Positions 50,823-58,344 of a stretch of DNA of 64,000 nt are shown piece after piece. Position numbers and translations under genes: made by a program. The notes beneath the pieces are model-generated. The model searched no databases. It was not told the origin of the DNA and worked only from the letters and a program-made list of their open reading frames with translations. The DNA is from UBA1181 sp045226255 (lineage in GTDB: Bacteria; Bacteroidota; Bacteroidia; Bacteroidales; Paludibacteraceae), in NCBI GenBank assembly GCA_045226255.1, contig JBGVCG010000016.1, positions 186,001 to 250,000 on the forward strand, given 5' to 3'. Numbering within the stretch: position 1 is the first letter of the stretch; the number at the start of each line of letters is the position of its first letter.

Positions 50823-51553
50823 CACTCAATTGTATCGTAGTAGACGACGAGCCATTGGCTTTGGGACTCATCGAATCTTACGTGAAGAAAACCCCTTTCC
50901 TGAACCTGATAGGGAGCTACTCAAGTGCGGTGGAAGCCGCGAAAGCCTTTGCGGAGAAAACGCCTGACCTGATGTTCCTCGACATCCAGATGCCGGAGAT
51001 GAACGGTTTGGAGTTCTCGAAGCTCATCGGTGACAAGACAAAGGTGATTTTCACCACCGCTTTCCAGCAATATGCCTTGGACGGATTCAAGGTGAATGCC
51101 TTGGACTACCTGTTGAAACCCATCAGTTACGACGATTTCCTGCAAGCCGCCAACAAGGCGTTGAGTTGGTTTGAAATGGCCGCTAACGCTAATAAACCAA
51201 CTGCTACAGAGCAACCTGAGACAGAAAAGTCCATCTTCGTGAAGACGGATTACAAACTTGTACAGGTGCAGTTCGACAAGATCCTCTACATCGAGGGCAT
51301 GAAGGATTACGTGAAGATATTCCTGGAAGACCAGCAATACCCTATTCTCTCGCTGATGAGCATGAAATCGTTGGAGTCCACTCTTCCAGCCAGCCAGTTC
51401 CTCCGTGTCCATCGCTCCTACATCGTGAACGCTAGCAAAATCAAGGAAGTGGAGCGCAACAGAATCATCTTCGGAAAGACCTACATTCCTGTCTCCGACT
51501 CCTACAAAAACGTATTCCAGGAGTTCATCGACAAGAGAATGTTAGCCAACTAA
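50819..51553 (+). CDS. LytTR-family response regulator
   Basis: The 244-residue protein has a receiver domain (VVDDEPLALG, phospho-acceptor Asp55 in LMFLDIQMPEMNG, Lys in YLLKPISY). A LytTR DNA-binding domain follows from about residue 140 (FVKTDYKLVQVQFDKILYIEGMKDYVKIFL, ending LRVHRSYIVNASKI). It is the partner of the overlapping kinase. Its targets are not visible here; the capsule region and the lipoprotein/EEP genes upstream are candidates only by proximity. The FAD-dependent dehydrogenase starts 15 nt later. Confidence 0.94.
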   Translation: MTLNCIVVDDEPLALGLIESYVKKTPFLNLIGSYSSAVEAAKAFAEKTPDLMFLDIQMPEMNGLEFSKLIGDKTKVIFTTAFQQYALDGFKVNALDYLLKPISYDDFLQAANKALSWFEMAANANKPTATEQPETEKSIFVKTDYKLVQVQFDKILYIEGMKDYVKIFLEDQQYPILSLMSMKSLESTLPASQFLRVHRSYIVNASKIKEVERNRIIFGKTYIPVSDSYKNVFQEFIDKRMLAN

Positions 51554-51568
51554 ACAGGAAGAATCGCA

Positions 51569-53134
51569 ATGGCTTTTTTACCCAACATACAACTCACCGT
51601 ACTGCCAGAACAGGCAGGAGACGAGGCCCGGCTGAAGGAGCAGGTCGCTCAGAAGATCCATGTCGCTCCCAGCCAAGTGACGACCGTGCGGATTGTCCGC
51701 AAATCAATCGATGCACGTTCCCGCACGCAAGTAAAAATCAATCTCTGCGTGAATGTCTATACCCAAGGGACGCAACCGGAGCCCATCACCTACCCGTTCC
51801 ATTACCAAGACGTCACGGAGGGTAAGCCCGTGCTCATCATCGGTGCGGGTCCGGCAGGCCTTTTCGCAGCCCTCCGGCTCATCGAATTGGGTCTCAAGCC
51901 TATCATCATCGAGCGAGGCAAGGAGGTGAGCGAACGTAAGAAAGACATTGCCCAGCTCAACCGTAACAATGGACTGAACCTAGAATCCAACTACTGTTTC
52001 GGGGAAGGCGGTGCCGGCACATTCTCCGACGGAAAGCTCTTCACCCGTTCCAAGAAGAAGGGAGATTGCAGCCGCATCCTGCTCACCTTCCATCAGCATG
52101 GGGCGCAGGACGAGATACTCTACGAAGCGCATCCGCACATCGGGACGGACCGTCTGCCGGTCGTCATCAAGAATATGCGGGACACCATCCTCCACCATGG
52201 CGGAGAGATCCATTTCGAAAAGAAAATGACCAAAATCCTGACGAAGGACGACCATGTGGAAGGTGTGGAGACAGCAGATGGAGAGCGTTTCTTCGCAGAT
52301 AACATCATCCTAGCCACCGGCCATTCGTCACGTGACATCTATACCCTACTCCACCAAGAGGGCATCCTCATGGAGTGCAAAGGGTTCGCCATGGGTGTCC
52401 GTGTGGAGCACAAGCAAGCACTTATCGACAGCATACAATACCATCGCAAGGAGCGAGGAAAATACCTTCCTTCCGCCGCCTATAACGTCGTCACGCAGGT
52501 GAAAGAGCGAGGCGTATACTCCTTCTGCATGTGTCCGGGTGGTTTCATCGTACCCGCATCCACAGGCGAGGGCGAATGTGTCGTCAACGGCATGTCCCCT
52601 TCCCACCGTAACTCACCCTTCGCGAACGCAGCCATCGTAGTGGAGATCAGGCCGGAGGACCTCAAGGATTACGAGCAATTCGGGGCGTTGGCGGGCTTGA
52701 AGTTCCAAGAAGAGTACGAAAGACTCTCCTACCAGAACGGTGGAGGAATGGCGGTAGCGCCCGCACAGAGGCTGCTCGATTTTGTGAACGGAAGGTCATC
52801 CGCTTCCCTTCCGGAGACCTCCTATCTCCCAGGCATCGTACCCTCCGACATGCACAAATGGATGCCTAAATTCATCAGGGAGCGCCTGCAACTAGGTTTC
52901 AAGGAATTCGACAAGAAGATGAGAGGATATCTCACAAACGACGCTGTCATCATCGGTGTGGAGTCACGCACCTCCTCACCCGTCCGTATTCCACGTGATC
53001 CCGAGACGATGCAGCACATGCAGGTCAAGGGACTCTATCCATGTGGCGAAGGAGCAGGCTATGCGGGAGGAATCACCTCTTCCGCCATGGACGGAATATT
53101 ATGTGCGGAAAAAATCGGTGAACACAAAAATTAA
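51569..53134 (+). CDS. FAD-dependent dehydrogenase (NAD(P)/FAD oxidoreductase family)
   Basis: The 521-residue protein has a small N-terminal domain (about 1-85, ferredoxin-like fold judged from its alternating pattern). The FAD-binding motif VLIIGAGPAGLFAALRLIELGLKPIIIERG is at about 89-118. Further conserved blocks are GGAGTFSDGKLFTR, ILATGHSSRDIY and PCGEGAGYAGGITSSAMDG. It belongs to the widespread uncharacterised FAD-dependent dehydrogenase group, without signal peptide. The following TerB-like membrane gene begins 12 nt later on the same strand. No specific substrate can be assigned. Confidence 0.88.
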   Translation: MAFLPNIQLTVLPEQAGDEARLKEQVAQKIHVAPSQVTTVRIVRKSIDARSRTQVKINLCVNVYTQGTQPEPITYPFHYQDVTEGKPVLIIGAGPAGLFAALRLIELGLKPIIIERGKEVSERKKDIAQLNRNNGLNLESNYCFGEGGAGTFSDGKLFTRSKKKGDCSRILLTFHQHGAQDEILYEAHPHIGTDRLPVVIKNMRDTILHHGGEIHFEKKMTKILTKDDHVEGVETADGERFFADNIILATGHSSRDIYTLLHQEGILMECKGFAMGVRVEHKQALIDSIQYHRKERGKYLPSAAYNVVTQVKERGVYSFCMCPGGFIVPASTGEGECVVNGMSPSHRNSPFANAAIVVEIRPEDLKDYEQFGALAGLKFQEEYERLSYQNGGGMAVAPAQRLLDFVNGRSSASLPETSYLPGIVPSDMHKWMPKFIRERLQLGFKEFDKKMRGYLTNDAVIIGVESRTSSPVRIPRDPETMQHMQVKGLYPCGEGAGYAGGITSSAMDGILCAEKIGEHKN

Positions 53135-53146
53135 CTAAGGAAAGAG

Positions 53147-54304
53147 ATGGACTTCACAACGCTATATCATTTTTCCTACACGGAGATTTTATCTATCAAC
53201 ATCAAGAGCGACATCAACATGGCAAAAGCCATCTCATGTTTCATCATTTCCATCCTCACATTGTTTTTCCTGGGGAAAATGAACTTATTCATATTGGAAC
53301 GCAAAAAAGAAAAAAAGCTATATGAAAGCACACTCATGGACAAGGATCTACTGAATCGGACGGTTGTGTTACTCATGTGCAAACTCCTACAAAGCGACCA
53401 AAAAGAGGTATATGCCAACAAACTGACTTTTGTCGTCAATTACATTCGGGCATCATTCGACAACAAAGAAAGCATCGACAAAATCATCGATGAACTTGTC
53501 ATCAAACACACATCATCGCACTCCTACACACTCAACGAGAAGATTCGTAAATACATAAAGAAAATTAATATCAGACAGAAATTGATCAATCCCCAAGGAT
53601 GGTTCCATGAGTTGAGAAGAAAGCAAGACTATTCCGTATATGAAGGGATGTATAACCACGATGATTTTTATGGTTTACCCAATAGTAGCATCCATGAACT
53701 CGCCTTGGCACTAGCGGATTACCTAACCGAAGAGCAAAAAAAATACCTTTCGTACCTACTTTTCCAAATGGCCCACATAGATAGCAACATCAACAAGCAG
53801 GAAGAGAAGGACCTAAGAAACATCTGCGTGAACAATTTTTTGTCAGAAGAGGAGTTTTACGCGCTTTCGAATCACTTCGAATTAAAATCCGAAGACATAT
53901 GGTTCAATAAAAATCTGAAAGAGAAAAATCCGGAGCTCTATTCCGACCCAGAGTTTGTCACCAATATTTTCCCAAAAGACGAGAAAAGCGAAGAGGAAAG
54001 AAAAAAGACATTCATAATCAATACCGACACAATGACCATCGAGATTTACTTGGTTTTTCTTTTCCTACAAAGCATAATCACAATTTTGGTGGTCTCAAAT
54101 ACGAGTAATGTTTTTTTCACAACCTGCATAGTACCATTCTTGGCGGCTTTATTTTTCGCTGCCATCTATCACTCTAATAAAATTCTTTCAAGTATATATG
54201 AGACGCTCATCTCACGCAAAGACTACATACATCTTATTAAAGAATGTCTTTATGCCAATATTCTATACCTGACCAACATCATCTTCATTTATTTCGTGCA
54301 GTAA
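53147..54304 (+). CDS. Membrane protein with TerB-like helical segments, lacking a J domain
   Basis: The 385-residue protein has an N-terminal membrane helix (about 25-47) and hydrophobic C-terminal segments (about 298-345 and 365-384). Between them are two acidic helical stretches resembling halves of a TerB-like domain: LLNRTVVLLMCKLLQSDQKE and YLSYLLFQMAHIDSNINKQEEKDLRNICV. The second parallels the LLDVLFQIAYSQTGVSDVEVDLLREV segment of the three J-domain proteins encoded convergently just downstream. I read it as a diverged partner of that group. It ends 8 nt before the neighbouring gene's stop. No known function. Confidence 0.6.
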   Translation: MDFTTLYHFSYTEILSINIKSDINMAKAISCFIISILTLFFLGKMNLFILERKKEKKLYESTLMDKDLLNRTVVLLMCKLLQSDQKEVYANKLTFVVNYIRASFDNKESIDKIIDELVIKHTSSHSYTLNEKIRKYIKKINIRQKLINPQGWFHELRRKQDYSVYEGMYNHDDFYGLPNSSIHELALALADYLTEEQKKYLSYLLFQMAHIDSNINKQEEKDLRNICVNNFLSEEEFYALSNHFELKSEDIWFNKNLKEKNPELYSDPEFVTNIFPKDEKSEEERKKTFIINTDTMTIEIYLVFLFLQSIITILVVSNTSNVFFTTCIVPFLAALFFAAIYHSNKILSSIYETLISRKDYIHLIKECLYANILYLTNIIFIYFVQ

Positions 54305-54312
54305 CATACACA

Positions 54313-55233
54313 TTATTTTTTCACGATTTCCTCCATTTTTAACAAGAAATTATAAGCCTCATGGATTGAGCGGAACCGTTCGACAGCCTCCTCTTTCTCT
54401 TTTTCGGAGATATCAGCGGGAAGCTTGTCCGGGTGGCACATTTTCACCAACCTGCGGTAGGCGGACTTGATTTCCTGTTCGTCCGCATTCTCCGAAATCT
54501 CCAAGAGCTGGAGAGCCTCCTTCGTGCGAGTGTTCGTAACATTCTCGAAACGGGTCTCATGCGCTTTCTGCCGTTCTTTTTCCCTGCTCTCCTTCCGTCT
54601 TTCCTTTCTTGAACGATTCGGTTCCTCTTTCTTTTGCTGTTTTTGCTGCTTTTGTTGTTCTTGTTGCTCCCTCTTTAAATACTCGTATTTATACAGGAAG
54701 GAGGTGAAATTCCATGATTTGATGTCCAGATAATGAGCCACCTCACGTAACAAATCCACCTCCACATCGCTCACACCCGTCTGTGAATAAGCGATTTGAA
54801 ACAAAACATCCAAGAGTTCCATCCGCTCAGAGTGATGATGGAAATATTTCTCCGACAGGATGGTCACAAGGTCTGACACTTTTTCTGTAATCCGTTGATT
54901 ATCATGACCATTTCGTTTTATAATAAATAAGGGAAGATTATCATATTCGTACCCAAGGAAACGTACACTCGTATTTTTCAGTTCCGCGTCTAAACATTCT
55001 ATAATCTCCTCGTGGTTTTTACTTAACTGAGGGGATGAACAAATATAGGATTTAATAAACAAGACCTCCTTCGGATCATCTATTCTATCACATTTGGCCA
55101 CAGCCACAAAAAGATCCACAAGCCTCGCTTCCTTTTCAGACAAAAGTTTGCGCGGATCTTTGGGGAAGTCCTTCGAAATGATAAAACACGTTAAAACGGC
55201 AAACAGAGTAAGTATTATATATAAAGCGTCCAT
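54313..55233 (-). CDS. Membrane-anchored TerB-like/J-domain protein (paralogue 3)
   Basis: ATG 55233 gives 306 residues; the only upstream extension is a TTG. The protein has one N-terminal helix (about 4-20), a split TerB-like region (LVDLFVAVAKCDRIDDPKE and RMELLDVLFQIAYSQTGVSDVEVDLLREVAHYL), and a Gln/Lys/Arg-rich linker (about 195-230). A J domain with intact HPD in SAYRRLVKMCHPDKL ends it. The layout recalls DjlA, an inner-membrane J protein that regulates Hsp70, but the order of details differs. It is the last of three tandem paralogues and converges on the TerB-like membrane gene. No DnaK gene is nearby. Confidence 0.8.
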   Translation of the reverse strand: MDALYIILTLFAVLTCFIISKDFPKDPRKLLSEKEARLVDLFVAVAKCDRIDDPKEVLFIKSYICSSPQLSKNHEEIIECLDAELKNTSVRFLGYEYDNLPLFIIKRNGHDNQRITEKVSDLVTILSEKYFHHHSERMELLDVLFQIAYSQTGVSDVEVDLLREVAHYLDIKSWNFTSFLYKYEYLKREQQEQQKQQKQQKKEEPNRSRKERRKESREKERQKAHETRFENVTNTRTKEALQLLEISENADEQEIKSAYRRLVKMCHPDKLPADISEKEKEEAVERFRSIHEAYNFLLKMEEIVKK

Positions 55234-55251
55234 AGAATTCAAAATTTACAA

Positions 55252-56244
55252 TTACTTGACATGAACCATTTCCAAAGATAGTAAAAACTCATAAGCCTCA
55301 TGGATTAAGCGGAACCGCGCGGCAGCCTCCTCCTTCTCTTCTTCGGAGACATTAGCTGAGAGCGTGTCCGGGTGATACTTCTTCGCCAATCTGCGGTAGG
55401 CGGATTTAATCTCCTGTTCGCCCGCATCCTCTGTGATCTCCAAGAGTTGGAGGGCTTCCGTCTTGCGGGTTTTGGCAACGTTCTTAAAGCGGTTTTCTGA
55501 AGTCTCCTGATGCTCTTTCCCCTTTTTCTCCGAGCTCTTCTTTCCCTTTCGCTCTTGTTTCTTCTTTTGCTGTTCCTGTTGTTCCTCCTTGATGTACTCA
55601 TACTTGTACAAAAGAGAAGTGAAGTCCCAAGACTTGATGTAAAGGGAATAGGCCACCTCACGTAGAAAATTCACTTCCACATCACTCACACCAGTCTGTG
55701 AATAAGCGATTTGGAACAAAACATCCATGAATTCCATACGATCGGCATACTTGCTTAAATAAGAGGAGAATATGTCAGTGGACATATCTGAGACTCTCAC
55801 CGAAATGCTCTCCCCACTAATATTTTTCCGGTCCAGCATGAAGAAGGGGACATTCGCCGTTCTATAGCCTATGAAACGAACGTTTATATCCTCTACCTCA
55901 CTTTCAAAAAAGTGGATGGACTGTACCCTATATTTTTTAAATTGGGGCGACAGAAAAATATATTTTTTCACAAAATCAATCTCTTCAGGACTCGCCCATC
56001 CGTCACACTTGACAACTGCGGCAAAGAGTGTGATATACTTCAAATTCTTATCGGAGACGAGAAAACGAGGGCTATGGAAGAAAGTGCTAACCTTATTACA
56101 GTAATATTTAATTTTATTAGGAGTAGAAGTCAATTCATCGATAAGCTTTAGCATAAAAATGAAAATGATAAACGGAAAGAATACGAGAAGAAACAGGGCG
56201 AGCATTGGATCAATAGTATCAATAGTCAATAGAATCATCATCAT
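55252..56244 (-). CDS. Membrane-anchored TerB-like/J-domain protein (paralogue 2)
   Basis: I start at ATG 56244 (330 residues; two further ATGs follow directly) since the longer frame begins with TTG. The N-terminal helix (about 10-35, LFLLVFFPFIIFIFMLKLI) is longer than in its neighbours. TerB-like segments are YITLFAAVVKCDGWASPEEIDFVKKYI and RMEFMDVLFQIAYSQTGVSDVEVNFLREVAYSL. A Lys/Glu/Gln-rich linker leads to a J domain with HPD in SAYRRLAKKYHPDTL. It lies 18 nt before paralogue 3. The linker differs in sequence from the other copies while the two domains are conserved, so the domains appear to be under constraint. Confidence 0.8.
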   Translation of the reverse strand: MMMILLTIDTIDPMLALFLLVFFPFIIFIFMLKLIDELTSTPNKIKYYCNKVSTFFHSPRFLVSDKNLKYITLFAAVVKCDGWASPEEIDFVKKYIFLSPQFKKYRVQSIHFFESEVEDINVRFIGYRTANVPFFMLDRKNISGESISVRVSDMSTDIFSSYLSKYADRMEFMDVLFQIAYSQTGVSDVEVNFLREVAYSLYIKSWDFTSLLYKYEYIKEEQQEQQKKKQERKGKKSSEKKGKEHQETSENRFKNVAKTRKTEALQLLEITEDAGEQEIKSAYRRLAKKYHPDTLSANVSEEEKEEAAARFRLIHEAYEFLLSLEMVHVK

Positions 56245-56307
56245 AATAAATTTAGAATCGATAATCAATCAAAAATCATATTCGTTCGCTAGGTTCTGAG
56301 CCATTAT

Positions 56308-57207
56308 TCATTTTACATATACCCTCTCCGCGGACAACAGAAACTCGTAAGCCTCATGGATGGAGCGGAACTGTGCGGCAGCCTCCTCCTTCTCTTTCTC
56401 GGAGACGTTAGCTGAGAGCGTGTCAGGGTGGTATTTCTTCGCCAATCTGCGGAATGCGGACTTGATCTCCTGTTCATCCGCTTTCTCCGTAATCTCCAGG
56501 AGTTGGAAGGCCTCCTTCGTGCGGGTGTTGGTGACGTTCTCGAAACGAGACTCGTGCGTTTTGCGATGCTCGTCATCTTTCGCTTCCGACTTATGTTCGT
56601 TTTTGCTATGGTTCTGTTTTCCCTCCTGTTTATTCTGTTTATTCTGTTGCTCATCCATCATGTACTCGTACTTGTACAGGAAGCCGGTGAAGTCCCATGA
56701 TTTGATGCAGAGATAGTGCGCCACTTCACGTAACAAGTCCACCTCCACATCGCTCACACCCTTCTGTGAATATGCGATATGGAACAAAGCATCCATGAAA
56801 TCCAACCGTTCGGAGTACTTATGAAAGAGTTTTGAAATGGCCATGGAAGAGAGGTCGGAAATGCTTTGTTTGGAAACAATCCCTTTGTCTCCCGTTCTAA
56901 TCAGCACGAACAATGGGAGGTTTTCGACACTCTCATAGCCAAGGAACTTGACATTCGAAGCGCTCAACTCACTCTCAAAATATTTGATGATATAATTTCC
57001 CCAACAAGGAGATGAGTTGATATACGATTTGGCAGCGGCAATCTCCTCCACATTCGCATCTCCATCACACTTGACAACCGAGACGAGAAGGCGGACCAAG
57101 CACGCCACATCATCTTCCATGGGATACTTATTACTCTCATTCAATATCCACATGCCAACAACCATAATCAGAGCGGTCATGAAAAGCACAACAGCAAGTA
57201 CAACCAT
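56308..57207 (-). CDS. Membrane-anchored TerB-like/J-domain protein (paralogue 1)
   Basis: The 299-residue protein has an N-terminal helix (about 3-22), a TerB-like region (LVRLLVSVVKCDGDANVEEIAAAKSYI and RLDFMDALFHIAYSQKGVSDVEVDLLREVAHYL), and a hydrophilic linker rich in Gln, Asn and Lys (about 190-225). The C-terminal J domain has HPD in SAFRRLAKKYHPDTLSAN. It is the first of the trio, 63 nt upstream of paralogue 2. The J domain should stimulate an Hsp70 at the membrane; the client is unknown. Confidence 0.8.
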   Translation of the reverse strand: MVVLAVVLFMTALIMVVGMWILNESNKYPMEDDVACLVRLLVSVVKCDGDANVEEIAAAKSYINSSPCWGNYIIKYFESELSASNVKFLGYESVENLPLFVLIRTGDKGIVSKQSISDLSSMAISKLFHKYSERLDFMDALFHIAYSQKGVSDVEVDLLREVAHYLCIKSWDFTGFLYKYEYMMDEQQNKQNKQEGKQNHSKNEHKSEAKDDEHRKTHESRFENVTNTRTKEAFQLLEITEKADEQEIKSAFRRLAKKYHPDTLSANVSEKEKEEAAAQFRSIHEAYEFLLSAERVYVK

Positions 57208-57279
57208 ACGGAGGAATTACATTATGATAGGAAATGACACCTATCGAAACATATATTTTTCTCAAATAACAGGAATCGT

Positions 57280-58074
57280 TCACTTCTTCCTTTTTTCAAA
57301 AAGCCACTCCATAAAATCAGATGCACTGATGGCCATATCCCAAGCATCGTCATGCTTCGTGTCTTGGAACTCCACCAAATCAGAACCATTTGAATTGGAC
57401 TTGAGGACAGTCTCCAGATCCTTCGCATACTGGATTGGAACGACAGGATCCTCCACACCATGGTAGAGACGTACAGGGACTTTCTTTTTCTTCATGCGGG
57501 AAGGTTCAATCACACCCGACACGGCAATCACAGCCGAATACATCTTAGGGTTGCGGGCAGCGAGATCCAACACCCCGAACGCCCCCATATCCTTGCCCAC
57601 CAAATAGACGCGCGTAACATCGATTTCATTCTCCTTCTTCAAGAAATGTTGGATCAGTTTCTCCACAATGATGCTACTCTTCGTCTGCTCAGGATTCTCA
57701 CGCAACACGATGGAACCATCATCCAACTTGTCATATTTCGCCCAGAAATCATCTTTCGGGCACTGAGGCATGATGACTAGCGCCGACTGATAATTACGCG
57801 CCTCCTCACTCATGTATAAGCTCGCGCCATACTTCAATTGCATCAGGTTATCACTGCCGCGTTCCTCCTCGCCATGGAGATAGACGAAGAGCGGAAATTT
57901 CAGGCCCTCGACACCATATCCCTTCGGATACAAGATACGGTAGCGAAGCGTGTCACCCTGATAACGGTACTCCCTCGCATAGAAGTAATCAGAGGAATAC
58001 TCAGTCTCCTCAGCCTGCACATTATAGAAGAGGGACATCAACATCCCCAAAAATACGAATCGAAACTTTGCCAT
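57280..58074 (-). CDS. Secreted alpha/beta-hydrolase-fold protein with Asp at the nucleophile position
   Basis: ATG 58074 gives 264 residues with a signal peptide (RFVFLGMLMSLFYNVQA); the longer frame would bury it. The fold is that of prolyl-oligopeptidase/PHB-depolymerase-like hydrolases: FPLFVYLHGEEERG forms the oxyanion loop, Asp209 lies in YHGVEDPVVP, and His241 in TKHDDAW. The nucleophile elbow reads GKDMG, placing Asp162 where the family normally has Ser (GxSxG). Either the chemistry is altered or the protein is no longer a hydrolase. It lies 72 nt upstream of the J-domain trio. Expected location: periplasm or outside. Confidence 0.75.
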   Translation of the reverse strand: MAKFRFVFLGMLMSLFYNVQAEETEYSSDYFYAREYRYQGDTLRYRILYPKGYGVEGLKFPLFVYLHGEEERGSDNLMQLKYGASLYMSEEARNYQSALVIMPQCPKDDFWAKYDKLDDGSIVLRENPEQTKSSIIVEKLIQHFLKKENEIDVTRVYLVGKDMGAFGVLDLAARNPKMYSAVIAVSGVIEPSRMKKKKVPVRLYHGVEDPVVPIQYAKDLETVLKSNSNGSDLVEFQDTKHDDAWDMAISASDFMEWLFEKRKK

Positions 58075-58093
58075 ATTAAATAAACTTATTTCG

Positions 58094-58101
58094 CAAAGAT
58101 A
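58094..58101 (-). promoter_or_regulatory. Possible promoter -7 element for the alpha/beta hydrolase gene
   Basis: TATCTTTG on the minus strand matches TAnnTTTG, 19 nt before the ATG at 58074. No -33 TTTG was found at normal spacing, so support is partial. Confidence 0.35.
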
Positions 58102-58110
58102 ATGCACTCT

Positions 58111-58170
58111 CCGTTTTTTGTGGCGGATATTTATAAAAAATATGTGAAGAGACCCGTTTTTTGTGGCGGA
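58111..58170. repeat. Direct repeat of CCGTTTTTTGTGGCGGA
   Basis: The 17-mer CCGTTTTTTGTGGCGGA occurs at 58111-58127 and again at 58154-58170 without mismatch, period 43 bp, between the divergent hydrolase and pheT genes. It overlaps the region upstream of the hydrolase -7 element. It could be a pair of protein-binding sites or a small mobile-repeat footprint. Confidence 0.55.
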
Positions 58171-58344
58171 CATCCTAAATCGAAGTGTTCACATGTGAAA
58201 GTATCTATTCCGCACCCATATTTTTATTTTTTTAATTCTTAATTCTTAGCTATTAACTCTGTTTGTAGAGAATAATTTTATAAATTCGCGGTTTAGGAAT
58301 AAAAAGGGAGGCGGAGTTGCCACTCGAAAAAATTAGTAGTAGTA

